A stretch of DNA of 64,000 nt from an uncultured SAR116 cluster alpha proteobacterium (GCA_902537945.1 CACBDG010000006.1:35273-99272), one strand, 5' to 3'. Positions 44,771-54,501 are shown, counted from the first letter of the stretch. Notes: a model not told the origin generated them from the letters alone. Made by a program: numbers and translations.

Positions 44771-47470
44771 TTATTTTTTAATCTTAATTGATTTTAAAAC
44801 TGCAAATGGTGACAAAGGATCTGGTAGTTTTTCTTTATTTTTTGTTTTTGAAAGCTTTATGTCTTTATGATTTTTGTTTTTCAAAGCTTTTTTATTAAAT
44901 TTTTTGACTTTAGCTTTATACACTTTTCTATTTTTTTCAAAAATAATAATTGGTACCTGGTCGGCTAAAGTTGAAAGTTCTTCACCACACTTTGAGTAAC
45001 CTAAATCATAAAGAATTTCTTCCATTTGAATTTTTGTTGCACCTGCTATAGATAACATGGCATCATTGATCCTAAATTGACCAGCTCTGGCTTCTATCCT
45101 TATTAATGCTGACAATCTCTCAGCAATGTCTGCTCTAAGAGCCAAATTCCCTAAAGGCACAAAACCTATAGCCCTGTAAAACTCTCTTTTAACGTTTGGT
45201 AAAATTTTTATACTCACGCGTCCATCAGGTGGAAAAGCATCTTTTGGAAAATCTTGATTATGAACAGACCATAATAAAGCTCTTAATTTTATTGCGGCTG
45301 GCTTTAAGAGATTAGGTAAATAAATAGTTTCAACACCTAATCTTAGTCCCAATCTTGCTAAATTTCTTTTATCAGCTTCTGAAAGATTAACTGTCGACAT
45401 TGATAAATTATTAATTTGTGCTGAACCTAATCCTTCATAAACTTGAAATGCAATGCCTAGAGCTTTCCCGGAAATATTTTCACCATATTTTTTTTCATCA
45501 TCATTTGTTGTTACTGAGACGTTGTGATGTTTTTCACTTTTACTTTTTTGTTGTTCGAAATTTAAAATAGGCTTTTTTAAATTAATAGCTTCAGATAAAA
45601 TATTTTCTATATTTTTCTCAACTGCCTCATTTATTCTAATTTCTATTTGCTTAATCTGTTCGTTAGACAAAAATTCTAAGTTTGTAATGATGACTTTAGG
45701 CGTATATAAGATTTCACCATTTATTAGTTTTGCAACCTTATTATTTTGCCATAAGATAGATGCATCATCGTCAAATTTAAAAGCTGCATTATCAGACATT
45801 AAAAGCTCTCTAACACGTCTTTCAATTTCTCTAGGTAAAATTTTTCTTGCCGCAGATAAAATCGGACCAGCTTTTTCACCTTCTGAGAGAGAAGGAATAA
45901 AATCAAAACCTTTTAATAATCCTACTTCTTCACCTTCAACAATTACCTTGCCATCTAATCTTATTAAAGCTTCCAAATTACTATGCTCTTTTAGAGTTTT
46001 ATTTAAAATTACAATTCTCTTATCAACAAATCTTTGAGTTAATCTATTATGCAATTCATCAGATAGTTTATCTTCAATTGTTTTTGCTTCATTTTGCCAA
46101 TATTCAGATTCATCTATCCATTGTTGTCTATTTGTAATAAATGTCCAAGTTCTGATATTTGATATTCTATTTAATAGAGTATCTATTTCTCCATCAACTC
46201 TATTAAGCCTGTTTAGCTGATACTTTATCCACTCATTGTCTAGTTTTCCATTAGCTAATAATAATTCAAAAGTTTTTTCTAGCAAGCTAAAATGAATACT
46301 TGATAATGAATTACTAAAATCAGGAATTTGACAGACATCCCATAATAAAATTAATGCTTTCTTATTGTTAATTTTATTTTTGATTGAACTAATTTCAGAT
46401 AAATGGTTGAGGCAAAGTGAGTCTAATGCCCCAACCTTTCTCCTCATAAAGTCAAACGGTGGATAGGCTTCTAATGAACTAACTAATGCTTCCAATGAAT
46501 CAAAATTTAGTTCTGAATTTCTCCACCAAATATTTTTTAAAGGAAAAAAAGAATGATTTTCAATTTGTTCAATTGTTTCTTCATCAAACTTCAAATAATC
46601 CTCTACCACTCCAAATGAACCATTTCGTGAATGTCTTCCAGCCCTACCTGCTATTTGAGCGATTTCTGGGGGATTAAGGTATCTTGGTATTTTCCCATCA
46701 AATTTTGTATCAGATGCGAAAGCAACATGGTCAATATCCATATTTAAACCCATACCAATAGCATCTGTCGCAATTAAATAGTCAACTTGACCATTTTGAT
46801 AAAGATCAACTTGAGCATTTCTTGTCCTAGGTGACAAAGCCCCCATAACAATTGCACCACCACCTTTTTTTGTTCTAATTAATTCAGCAATTTTGTAGAC
46901 TTCTGGTATGGAAAACGCAACAATGGCAGATCGAGGCTTCAACCTTGTGAGTTTTTTTACACCTATATAGCTTAAAACAGAAAGCCTTGGTCTTATTTCT
47001 ATTAAACATTTTGGTAAAATTTTTTGTAGTAATGGCTTTATAGTTTCAGCACCAAGAAGAATTGTTTCTTCAGTCCCTCTTGCATTCAGAATTCTATCTG
47101 TAAATATATGTCCTCTATCAGGATCGGCTGCTAATTGTATTTCATCTATTGCGACAAAAGAAAAAGATCTCTCTGATGGCATAGATTCTACAGTACAACA
47201 AAAATATTTTGCGTTTGGAGGAATAATTTTTTCTTCACCAGTTACAAGAGCAACTTTAGATTTTCCAACCTCTAAAACTGCTTTATCATAATTTTCTCGA
47301 GCTAATAACCTTAGAGGGAATCCAATTATCCCAGAATTATGAGAAAGCATTCTTTCCATTGCATAATAGGTTTTACCTGTATTTGTAGGACCTAAAAGAG
47401 CCTTGACTTTAACATTATTATTTATTGAACTATGCCAAAAATTTGATTGTTTTTTTGAGCTTAAATTCAT
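44771..47470 (-). CDS. SUV3-like DExH-box helicase
   Basis: This is a 899-residue superfamily 2 helicase related to the mitochondrial RNA helicase SUV3. Seen: Walker A GPTNTGKT (27-34), DEIQ box (109-112), the GALSPRTRNAQ region, motif V/VI with TDAIGMGLNMDIDHVAF and QIAGRAGRHSRNG, and a long C-terminal portion ending in a Lys-rich tail. SUV3 works with PNPase in the mitochondrial degradosome; a role in RNA turnover with rne (12269) is plausible but inferred. The order helicase-S4-fdxA-carD is conserved in Alphaproteobacteria. It is divergent from the SDR at 47619. Confidence 0.88.
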   Translation of the reverse strand: MNLSSKKQSNFWHSSINNNVKVKALLGPTNTGKTYYAMERMLSHNSGIIGFPLRLLARENYDKAVLEVGKSKVALVTGEEKIIPPNAKYFCCTVESMPSERSFSFVAIDEIQLAADPDRGHIFTDRILNARGTEETILLGAETIKPLLQKILPKCLIEIRPRLSVLSYIGVKKLTRLKPRSAIVAFSIPEVYKIAELIRTKKGGGAIVMGALSPRTRNAQVDLYQNGQVDYLIATDAIGMGLNMDIDHVAFASDTKFDGKIPRYLNPPEIAQIAGRAGRHSRNGSFGVVEDYLKFDEETIEQIENHSFFPLKNIWWRNSELNFDSLEALVSSLEAYPPFDFMRRKVGALDSLCLNHLSEISSIKNKINNKKALILLWDVCQIPDFSNSLSSIHFSLLEKTFELLLANGKLDNEWIKYQLNRLNRVDGEIDTLLNRISNIRTWTFITNRQQWIDESEYWQNEAKTIEDKLSDELHNRLTQRFVDKRIVILNKTLKEHSNLEALIRLDGKVIVEGEEVGLLKGFDFIPSLSEGEKAGPILSAARKILPREIERRVRELLMSDNAAFKFDDDASILWQNNKVAKLINGEILYTPKVIITNLEFLSNEQIKQIEIRINEAVEKNIENILSEAINLKKPILNFEQQKSKSEKHHNVSVTTNDDEKKYGENISGKALGIAFQVYEGLGSAQINNLSMSTVNLSEADKRNLARLGLRLGVETIYLPNLLKPAAIKLRALLWSVHNQDFPKDAFPPDGRVSIKILPNVKREFYRAIGFVPLGNLALRADIAERLSALIRIEARAGQFRINDAMLSIAGATKIQMEEILYDLGYSKCGEELSTLADQVPIIIFEKNRKVYKAKVKKFNKKALKNKNHKDIKLSKTKNKEKLPDPLSPFAVLKSIKIKK

Positions 47471-47618
47471 AATACAGACTCTTTGATATAAATATTTTAA
47501 CGATAAGCTATTAATGAGAATTTATACAAAATCTAAGTGTCTTAATCAAAAAATTAATATACACTTTTAAGATAATTAATAAGTGAATAGTAGTTTTATT
47601 GGAGAAAAAACTAAAAAT

Positions 47619-48389
47619 ATGAAACGTAGAGTAATTATTACTGGAGGCAGCAAAGGAATTGGTAAAGCCATAGCTGAACGGTTTTCAAAAGAGGAATGTG
47701 ATATTTATCTGCTTGCCTCTAATAAAGAAAATTTAGAAAACACCAAATCCGAATTACAAAGTAAATATAATGTTAATGTAAATTATTATGCAGCTGACTT
47801 AAAAACAAAAACAGGATGTGAAAATGCTATTAAATCTGTGAAAAAAAAGTTTGAAAATTTTGATACGTTAATTTTTTCAGCAGGAGCAACAAAAAGTGGA
47901 GATTTCCTCAAGCAACCTATTGAAGATTTTGAAGATGGGTTTGCACTTAAATTTTATAGTGCCGTTAGATTATCAAAAGCATTTTGGCCAACCTTATCTA
48001 AAAACAAAGGATGGATTGTTTCAATTAATGGGGCAATGAGCCATTCTCCTGACCCATTTTTTATGGTTGGTGGAGCTGTCAATGCTGCTTTTCTTAACTT
48101 TACAAAAGCTTTATCAAAAAGAGGATTAGTTGATGGAGTTAACGTAAACTCTATTAATCCTGGTATGACATCAACTGATCGTTTGATAACAATCATACAA
48201 AATAATGCTGAAAGAGAAGGTATAAGTTATGCTGATGCAGAAAAAAATGCCTTAAAGAATATAGGATTGGATAGATTTTTAACTCCAGAAGAAGTCGCTG
48301 AACTTGCTTATTTTCTATGCGACCCTAAAGTTAGGCACTTTACAGGGACAGAAATTAATTTAGATGGTGGAAAAAAACCAACAATTTAA
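47619..48389 (+). CDS. Short-chain dehydrogenase-like protein with altered active site
   Basis: This is a Rossmann-fold SDR of 256 residues counted from the ATG at 47619; a GTG 36 bp earlier is possible, but the ATG gives the normal SDR beginning. Seen: cofactor loop TGGSKGIGKA (8-17) and the INPGMTSTDR and GTEINLDGG C-terminal elements. Odd: where classical SDRs have Tyr-x3-Lys, alignment by the following FTKAL helix puts Gly141 and Asn145 (GGAVNAAF), and the usual NAG motif reads SAG. The catalytic Tyr and Lys are therefore absent, so it may bind a nucleotide without classical reductase chemistry. It lies 14 bp before the ThDP enzyme in one transcript. Confidence 0.82.
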   Translation: MKRRVIITGGSKGIGKAIAERFSKEECDIYLLASNKENLENTKSELQSKYNVNVNYYAADLKTKTGCENAIKSVKKKFENFDTLIFSAGATKSGDFLKQPIEDFEDGFALKFYSAVRLSKAFWPTLSKNKGWIVSINGAMSHSPDPFFMVGGAVNAAFLNFTKALSKRGLVDGVNVNSINPGMTSTDRLITIIQNNAEREGISYADAEKNALKNIGLDRFLTPEEVAELAYFLCDPKVRHFTGTEINLDGGKKPTI

Positions 48390-48403
48390 ATGAGGGTAAT
48401 ATA

Positions 48404-50062
48404 ATGTCAAAGAAAGCTGCTTCAGTTTTTGTTCAAACTTTAAAAAATCATGGCGTTGATCGTTTCTTTTGTGTGCCTGGCGAATCATATCTATCCGTTA
48501 TGGATGAATTATTATATTCACCAGGCATTGAGGTTGTGACTTGCAGGCATGAAGGAGGTGCTGGCTTTATGGCTGTAGCAGATGCAAAGTGTACAGGCAA
48601 AGCTGGTGTTGCCTTTGTAAGCAGAGGGCCAGGAGCAACGAACGCCTCAATTTCTGTTCACTCAGCGCATCAAGGTGGAATACCTATGGTTTTGTTTATT
48701 GGTCAAGTCAATCGCATTAGTACTGGCAAAATGCATTTGCAGGAAATGGATTTTATCAAAACATTTTCTGATATGGCAAAGCACGTAGAACAGATCAATA
48801 CACCAAATGAAATTGCAAACGTAACTGCTAGAGCATTTCACATTGCTGAAAGTGGTATACCAGGTCCAGTAGTTATAGCCATACCAACTGATGTTTTAGA
48901 AACTAAAATCGAAACAGAAGATGTAAAACGTATAAAAATAAATCCGCCTTTGGCTTTTCCTGAAAAGGTAAAAGAAGTATCCAACTTCTTATCAAACGCA
49001 AAAAAACCTATTTTAGTGGTAGGTGGACAGGTTCATATATCAACTAGATCAAGAAAACTTGTAGAAGAAGTTGCAAAAGCTCATAATTTACCAGTTTTAT
49101 GTACTTATGAACATCAAGATATTATTTCCAACAACAACTTACATTATGCTGGAGAATTAGGGTTAAGACCCCCAGAACCTGTTAGAAAAAATGCATTAGA
49201 AGCGGACTTAGTTTTAGTTGTTGGTCACAGGTTTAATGGAGTACCGAATATGGCCTATAAATTTCCATCATCAAAACAAATGTTTATTCATGTAATACCT
49301 GATCCAAATACAATAGGCAAAATTTTTCGAACTAATATGGGTATAGTTGCTGATAGTGAAAACTTTTTAGAACAACTATTAAGTTTTGCAAAGGATAATT
49401 CAAATAGTGAAAGAAATGAATGGGTCAAACTCTGTCATTATCGTTATTTGAATAATGATGCAACTGTAACGCCAAGAAATGCTAACGACGGACTAGATTT
49501 TGCTCATTTTATTGATGGTTTAGGTGAAATTGCACCAGAAAACTCAATAATTACAAATGATGCTGGGAATTTTACAAGTTGGATACATCATAGGTTTCCG
49601 TTTAAATCTACGATGAAATTAATAGGTTCAGAAATTGGTGCTATGGGTATGGGAATTCCTGCAGGTATTGCGGCTGCACTTAGGTTTCCAGACAGACAAG
49701 TTTTTTCAATTGTTGGAGATGGTGGGGCTTTAATGACTGGTTCCGAGCTTGCGACAGCAGTTGCTCAAAAGGCTAAAATAAGAGTTATTGTAGCTAATAA
49801 TAATCATTATGGTACCATACGATATCATCAAGAAGTTCACTTCCCGACTAGAGATCATTATGCAACAAATCTAGTTAATCCAGACTTTGCTAAGTACGGT
49901 GAGAGCTTTGGTTTAAAATGTTTTACAATATATAATACTGAAGAAATACTACCAACTATAAAAAGTGCAATGGAAGTAGATGGACCATCATTAATTGAAT
50001 TTAAAATGAGCCTTGAATTAAATACGAGCACAACAACTATTTCTCAACTCCAAACAAACTAA
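48404..50062 (+). CDS. ThDP-dependent enzyme, acetolactate-synthase-like, substrate unknown
   Basis: This is a 552-residue enzyme with the three-domain fold of ThDP decarboxylases/carboligases. Seen: N-terminal PYR domain with VPGESYLS and the ThDP-activating Glu50 in CRHEGGAGFMA, a central domain with ILVVGGQ and VVGHRFNG, and a C-terminal PP domain with GDG (438-440) followed 25 residues on by NNN (465-467), the ThDP/Mg motif. The presence of the Glu argues against glyoxylate carboligase, which has Val there. It lacks a partner small regulatory subunit, so a biosynthetic IlvB is unlikely. It is co-transcribed with the SDR. The true substrate (a 2-oxo acid or acyl-CoA) is unknown. Confidence 0.85.
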   Translation: MSKKAASVFVQTLKNHGVDRFFCVPGESYLSVMDELLYSPGIEVVTCRHEGGAGFMAVADAKCTGKAGVAFVSRGPGATNASISVHSAHQGGIPMVLFIGQVNRISTGKMHLQEMDFIKTFSDMAKHVEQINTPNEIANVTARAFHIAESGIPGPVVIAIPTDVLETKIETEDVKRIKINPPLAFPEKVKEVSNFLSNAKKPILVVGGQVHISTRSRKLVEEVAKAHNLPVLCTYEHQDIISNNNLHYAGELGLRPPEPVRKNALEADLVLVVGHRFNGVPNMAYKFPSSKQMFIHVIPDPNTIGKIFRTNMGIVADSENFLEQLLSFAKDNSNSERNEWVKLCHYRYLNNDATVTPRNANDGLDFAHFIDGLGEIAPENSIITNDAGNFTSWIHHRFPFKSTMKLIGSEIGAMGMGIPAGIAAALRFPDRQVFSIVGDGGALMTGSELATAVAQKAKIRVIVANNNHYGTIRYHQEVHFPTRDHYATNLVNPDFAKYGESFGLKCFTIYNTEEILPTIKSAMEVDGPSLIEFKMSLELNTSTTTISQLQTN

Positions 50063-50140
50063 AAAATTTAGTTTTGTTATTGATTCATAACCATAACTAT
50101 AAGAATATTGTTTTCAGACAAATGTTTTACCTTTTTTATG

Positions 50141-50998
50141 TTATCTCTTAATTGTTTTATAAACTTCTGTGTGATCTGGGTTACCACCTAAAGCTTTAAG
50201 TGACTCTGAAAGATGATTTAAAACATCATTTGAAAATGGTTTGTCAGAAGATAAGTCTCTAATTAAACCATTAGCAATCGAGACATCTTTAACCATTAAA
50301 TCTAGTGCAAATCCTGAGTTAAATTTTTCTGAAATCACAAATTTATCCAGCTTAACTTGAGTTGTATTATTTTTACCTGTTGCACCATTAATAATTTTTA
50401 AAAAATTTTCTGGCTTAATACCAAAAGAACGGGCTGTTGCTAACGCTTCAAAACTTGCTATTAATCCAGCAGCAGAAACATAATTATTGAGAGCTTTTAT
50501 TGCATGACCAGAACCTAGAGGACCAGCAAATTGAACTTGTCCCATTACAGAAAGTAGATCATCTACTTCTTCTAAAAGTTTCTCACCACCACCTGCCATG
50601 ATCATCAAATCGCCAGTTTTAGCTCTTGAAACACCTCCAGAAACAGGTGCATCTAAAAATTTTATACCTTTGTTTTTTAACTTTTTACCTAATTCCAATG
50701 TTTCTTGAGGATCACTTGAAGACATATCTATAAATACTGATTTTAAATTCATTTCTAATAATTTAATGGCCATTTCATACACAATTCTTCCATTGGGTAA
50801 CATAAAAATTATTACATCAAGATCACTAAATTCATTTATATCTTCAACCTGCTTCACTCCAGATAATTTATCTATTTTAGCTTTTATGTCATATCCAAGA
50901 ACATTATATCCTGACTTTACAATAAGCGGTGCCATTACAGAACCCATAGCACCTAGGCCAATAAATCCAATATTTTTAAATTTCATAAGTTCATCCAT
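50141..50998 (-). CDS. 3-hydroxyisobutyrate dehydrogenase-like (beta-hydroxyacid DH) protein
   Basis: This is an NAD(P)-dependent beta-hydroxyacid dehydrogenase of 285 residues (281 from the second ATG at 50986). Seen: Rossmann N-terminus GFIGLGAMGSVMA (about 11-23), the substrate motif DAPVSGGVSRAKTGDL, and the catalytic Lys168 in SGHAIKALNNY. Family members include 3-hydroxyisobutyrate dehydrogenase and tartronate semialdehyde reductase; sequence alone does not choose. Only 7 bp separate it from the CoA-transferase upstream on the same strand. It is convergent with the ThDP enzyme. Confidence 0.9.
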   Translation of the reverse strand: MDELMKFKNIGFIGLGAMGSVMAPLIVKSGYNVLGYDIKAKIDKLSGVKQVEDINEFSDLDVIIFMLPNGRIVYEMAIKLLEMNLKSVFIDMSSSDPQETLELGKKLKNKGIKFLDAPVSGGVSRAKTGDLMIMAGGGEKLLEEVDDLLSVMGQVQFAGPLGSGHAIKALNNYVSAAGLIASFEALATARSFGIKPENFLKIINGATGKNNTTQVKLDKFVISEKFNSGFALDLMVKDVSIANGLIRDLSSDKPFSNDVLNHLSESLKALGGNPDHTEVYKTIKR

Positions 50999-51005
50999 TT
51001 TTGAA

Positions 51006-52199
51006 TTATATTTTTATAGTACCTTTGGAAACAAAGCTTTCAATCTCAAATTCTGAATAACCCAAATCAGTTAATATTTCTTTGGTGTTTTCTCCAAGAG
51101 ATGGAGCATGCAAACTCTCAGCAGTTTCATCTTCATTAAACTCTACTGGAAAGCTTGGATACAATAATTTTCCCTCAGTTGGATGATCTTGGACTTTAAA
51201 AAAATTTGTTCTTTCAAGATGCTCATCTTCAAAAAGGTCCTTTGGAAAATTTACTTTAGTTGCAGGGATATCTTGTTCTCTTAGATTTTTGATCCAAAAA
51301 CTAGTATTTCTTTTTTTTAATTCTTTAGATAAAATCTTGTATAATTCATCAATATTTTGGTTTCTTGATTCTAACGAACAAAATTTAGGATCTTTCAAAA
51401 TCTTTTCTTTTTTTATAATACTAAAAAACCTTAACCACTGATCATCACTATACGGAAGTACTGCGATAAATCCATCTAATGTCTTATAAGGTTTTCTGTT
51501 TGGAGAGGATTGTCTAGGATAAACAGGTGGAGCTTTTGGTGGTAAAAAATTATAGCCATATAAATGTTCGACTAAAGTAAAATCAACCATGGTTTCCATC
51601 ATTGGAACTTCTAATTCTATGCCCTCCCCTTTCTTTTCTCGTTTAAATAATGCGCTTATAATTGACATTCCAAGCATCAAACCAGTAACTTTGTCAGCTG
51701 TTGCTCCTGATGTGTAGCTTGGTTGATCTGAATAAATTTCTTGATATGCTGCCATCCCACTTATTGCTTGAATTGTATCATCAAATGCTGGAAGTCCTGC
51801 ATATGGACCTCTGGAAGAAAAACCAACAGCATTAGCTGTAATAATCTTAGGGTTAATCTTAATAAAATCAGAATGTGTTAATTTTAATTTTTCTAGAGAC
51901 GCTTTTCTAATATTAGACACAAAAATATCTGAGTTTTTGATTAATTTATATATAATCAATCGGCCATCTACTGACTTTAGGTCAATGCTAATACTTTTTT
52001 TGTTCCTATTAATATTTAAAAAAACTGCCGCCATTCCTTTGTTGACACTAGGGCCAATATATCGGGTATTATCACCAGAAAGTGTTTCTACTTTTATGAT
52101 TTCAGCTCCCATATCAGCTAATAACCTTGTACAATAAGGAACCATCAATATCGAAGACGCATCAATTATCTTAATACCCTTCAGAGGTGCTTCTTTCAT
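51006..52199 (-). CDS. CaiB/BaiF family III CoA-transferase
   Basis: This enzyme moves CoA between carboxylic acids through an aspartyl-CoA intermediate. Seen: LKGIKIIDASSILMVPYCTRLLADMGAEIIKVE at the N-terminus, GDNTRYIGP, FLNINRNKKSI, and the catalytic Asp140 in LPAFDDTIQA followed by SGMAAYQ. The 397-residue length is normal for the family. The donor and acceptor acids are unknown. It sits before the beta-hydroxyacid dehydrogenase in one operon and faces the SDR/ThDP pair, which suggests a shared catabolic route that I cannot name. Confidence 0.92.
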   Translation of the reverse strand: MKEAPLKGIKIIDASSILMVPYCTRLLADMGAEIIKVETLSGDNTRYIGPSVNKGMAAVFLNINRNKKSISIDLKSVDGRLIIYKLIKNSDIFVSNIRKASLEKLKLTHSDFIKINPKIITANAVGFSSRGPYAGLPAFDDTIQAISGMAAYQEIYSDQPSYTSGATADKVTGLMLGMSIISALFKREKKGEGIELEVPMMETMVDFTLVEHLYGYNFLPPKAPPVYPRQSSPNRKPYKTLDGFIAVLPYSDDQWLRFFSIIKKEKILKDPKFCSLESRNQNIDELYKILSKELKKRNTSFWIKNLREQDIPATKVNFPKDLFEDEHLERTNFFKVQDHPTEGKLLYPSFPVEFNEDETAESLHAPSLGENTKEILTDLGYSEFEIESFVSKGTIKI

Positions 52200-52354
52200 G
52201 ATTTACTCATCCATTTGATTAAGTTTAAGAATTTATAGTTAAAATAATTGAGTATTATTATTTATTTCAACAGTTTAAAAAAACTCATTTATGTTACAAG
52301 ACTTTTTATGAATATTGTATAAAATTAATTTATAATCAAATTAACAGGTACTAA

Positions 52355-52987
52355 ATGATTTATCTGCAAAATGTGACAATAAAAAGAGGCTCTAAAATTG
52401 TTTTTTATAATTGGAGTGCAAAAATTGAGAACTCCAAAATCACAATCATCAGTGGTAAAAATGGTGCTGGAAAATCCACCTTATTAAGAACAATAGCTGG
52501 CATGATACCTTTAGAAAAAGGTAAAATAAAAAATTATAATAATGAAATTTTTAAAGATCAAATTAAATGGGGACAAAATTTAATATATATTGATTCGAAA
52601 AACGGGTTATCCAAGGATTTAACTGTTTATGAAAATTTAAAAACATGGTCAGAAATGAGGGGTTGGAACACTTCTGATAATGATCTTCAAAAAGCCCTCG
52701 ACAGTGTAGAAATGCTAAACCATAAAAACTTATATGTTTCACAATGCTCAGAGGGTTTAAAGAAAAGAGCAGCATTATCCAGACTATATTTATCTCTTTT
52801 ATTTGATGTAGAATTTTGGTTATTAGATGAGCCTACAAATGAATTAGACCAGAAAAGTATCATTTTATTTAACAAATTAATCCAAAGATTTTTAGAAAAT
52901 AAAGGTACTGTTTTGTTAGCTTGTCATGAATTAAAATTGTTTGACTTAAATTATGAATTATTAAATTTAGATTTATTGAAGAAGTAG
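52355..52987 (+). CDS. ccmA: Heme exporter ATP-binding protein CcmA
   Basis: CcmA is the ATPase of the CcmABCD complex, which with CcmC releases heme-loaded CcmE in System I cytochrome c maturation. Seen: Walker A GKNGAGKST (34-42), signature CSEGLKKRAALSR in place of LSGGQ, and Walker B FWLLDEPTNELD. The 210-residue length is normal. An AGG lies nine bases before the ATG. It is the first gene of the ccm run; a 155-bp spacer separates it from the divergent CoA-transferase. Confidence 0.95.
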   Translation: MIYLQNVTIKRGSKIVFYNWSAKIENSKITIISGKNGAGKSTLLRTIAGMIPLEKGKIKNYNNEIFKDQIKWGQNLIYIDSKNGLSKDLTVYENLKTWSEMRGWNTSDNDLQKALDSVEMLNHKNLYVSQCSEGLKKRAALSRLYLSLLFDVEFWLLDEPTNELDQKSIILFNKLIQRFLENKGTVLLACHELKLFDLNYELLNLDLLKK

Positions 52988-52996
52988 AATTATAAA

Positions 52997-53686
52997 ATGT
53001 CTTTACAATCAAGTTTTATTCAAATTTTTATTTCTCACATAAAAAGAGAATTTTTGATAAATTTCCGATCATTAGTTGATGTCATATCAATTATTAGTTT
53101 TATGATTTTAATAGTAATATTATTTGTTCTTGGTATTGGTCCATTTGAAGAAAAATTGAGATTGGTTTCTAACGCTATTTTTTGGATAGGGTTAATTTTA
53201 GCAATAATTCCCTCTTTAGAAAAAACTTTACAAAGAGATTATGATAATGGATGGCTTGATCAAACTATAACTAGCCCAACACCGATGGAAATTATTCTAT
53301 TATCGAAAAGTCTGGCTTATTGGTTAATAGTAATAATTCCGTTGATAATTTCTTTACCATTATTCATAGTCCTATTAGACATCAACTTAAAATTGATACC
53401 ATGGCTCCTTATAAGTATACTGGTTGGTGGCCTTTCAATTTCACTTATTGGTATTATTGGCTCTGCTTTAACTTTAGGTGCAAAAAGAGGAAATATTTTA
53501 TTACCAATATTGATCATACCTTTGATAATTCCTATCTTAATATTTGGAGTTGGCGTAAGTGAAGCAGTTAGAATAAATGAGTCGCCTGTGGGTAATTTAT
53601 TTTTATTAATTGGATTTACATTAATATATCTCGTGATATCGCCTTTTATTTCAGCTTTTCTGATTAGGATAGCAATAAGTCGGTAA
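52997..53686 (+). CDS. ccmB: Heme exporter membrane subunit CcmB
   Basis: CcmB is the integral-membrane partner of CcmA. Seen: six predicted helices across 229 residues, an N-terminal HIKREFLINFRSLVDV stretch, and the family's RDYDNGWLDQTITSP cytoplasmic loop (about 80-95). It begins 9 bp after ccmA. The family assignment rests on position and on the conserved loop together. Confidence 0.94.
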   Translation: MSLQSSFIQIFISHIKREFLINFRSLVDVISIISFMILIVILFVLGIGPFEEKLRLVSNAIFWIGLILAIIPSLEKTLQRDYDNGWLDQTITSPTPMEIILLSKSLAYWLIVIIPLIISLPLFIVLLDINLKLIPWLLISILVGGLSISLIGIIGSALTLGAKRGNILLPILIIPLIIPILIFGVGVSEAVRINESPVGNLFLLIGFTLIYLVISPFISAFLIRIAISR

Positions 53687-53757
53687 TTGATTTTGGTAAA
53701 AAATACAGATGTTTGAATTTGATAACTTCATGAATATTAAAAGAAAGAATTTCGTTA

Positions 53758-54498
53758 ATGTTTGATTGGCTAGCTAATCCAAATAGATTCAACAGAATAA
53801 GTGAAAAAATGCAGCCATGTATTCTTTTAATAGCTATAATAACACTTATTTCAGGCCTATATTTTGGTCTTTTTGATAGCCCAAAAGATTATCAACAAGG
53901 GGATGCCGTAAGAATAATGTATGTGCATGTTCCCTCCGCATGGCTAGCTTCATTTCTATATTTTAGTCTCGCTATTTCGTGTGTTTTTTATTTAGTATGG
54001 AAACATCCTTTAGCTGATCTAATTTCAAGTGCAATTGCACCAATTGGTGCCCTATTTTCAGCTTTAACATTAGTCACTGGTTCACTATGGGGCAAACCAA
54101 TGTGGGGCACATGGTGGGTATGGGATGCAAGATTAACATCAATGCTGGTATTATTCTTTTTTTATCTGGGCTATATATTACTAAGCAATGCTTTTGAAAG
54201 AAAAATTGATGGTTCTAAAACAGCATCTGTTCTAGCTATAGTTGGGCTAATTAACCTCCCTATTGTTAAGTTTTCTGTTGATTGGTGGCATACTCTTCAT
54301 CAACCAGCGAGTATTATTAAAATTGGAGGTCCGTCTATCGATGATAAAATGTTGTTACCACTTATCCTTATGATTTTTGCTTTAAGTTTTTTTTCTTTAT
54401 ATATGATAATTTTAAACGTAAAAACCAAATTGATTGAAAAAAAATGTGAGGCATTGTTATTAAAAGCAAATTTAGAGGAAATATCGAAAGCAGGTTAA
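53758..54498 (+). CDS. ccmC: Heme lyase/exporter subunit CcmC
   Basis: CcmC attaches heme to CcmE on the periplasmic side of the inner membrane. Seen: six predicted helices, periplasmic histidines (VHVPSAW and WWHTLHQP), and the tryptophan-rich heme-binding motif GTWWVWDARLTS between helices. The 246-residue length is normal. A 71-bp spacer follows ccmB. ccmD begins 3 bp after its stop. Confidence 0.96.
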   Translation: MFDWLANPNRFNRISEKMQPCILLIAIITLISGLYFGLFDSPKDYQQGDAVRIMYVHVPSAWLASFLYFSLAISCVFYLVWKHPLADLISSAIAPIGALFSALTLVTGSLWGKPMWGTWWVWDARLTSMLVLFFFYLGYILLSNAFERKIDGSKTASVLAIVGLINLPIVKFSVDWWHTLHQPASIIKIGGPSIDDKMLLPLILMIFALSFFSLYMIILNVKTKLIEKKCEALLLKANLEEISKAG

Positions 54499-54501
54499 AA
54501 T

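Noticed and set aside
48404..50062. Glyoxylate carboligase (gcl) paired with tartronate semialdehyde reductase
   Set aside because: The ThDP-activating Glu50 is present, whereas Gcl has Val at that site; the neighbours also include a CoA-transferase.
50063..50140. Intrinsic terminator between the ThDP enzyme and the convergent dehydrogenase
   Set aside because: Only weak AT-rich imperfect repeats are present and no stable stem before a T-run.
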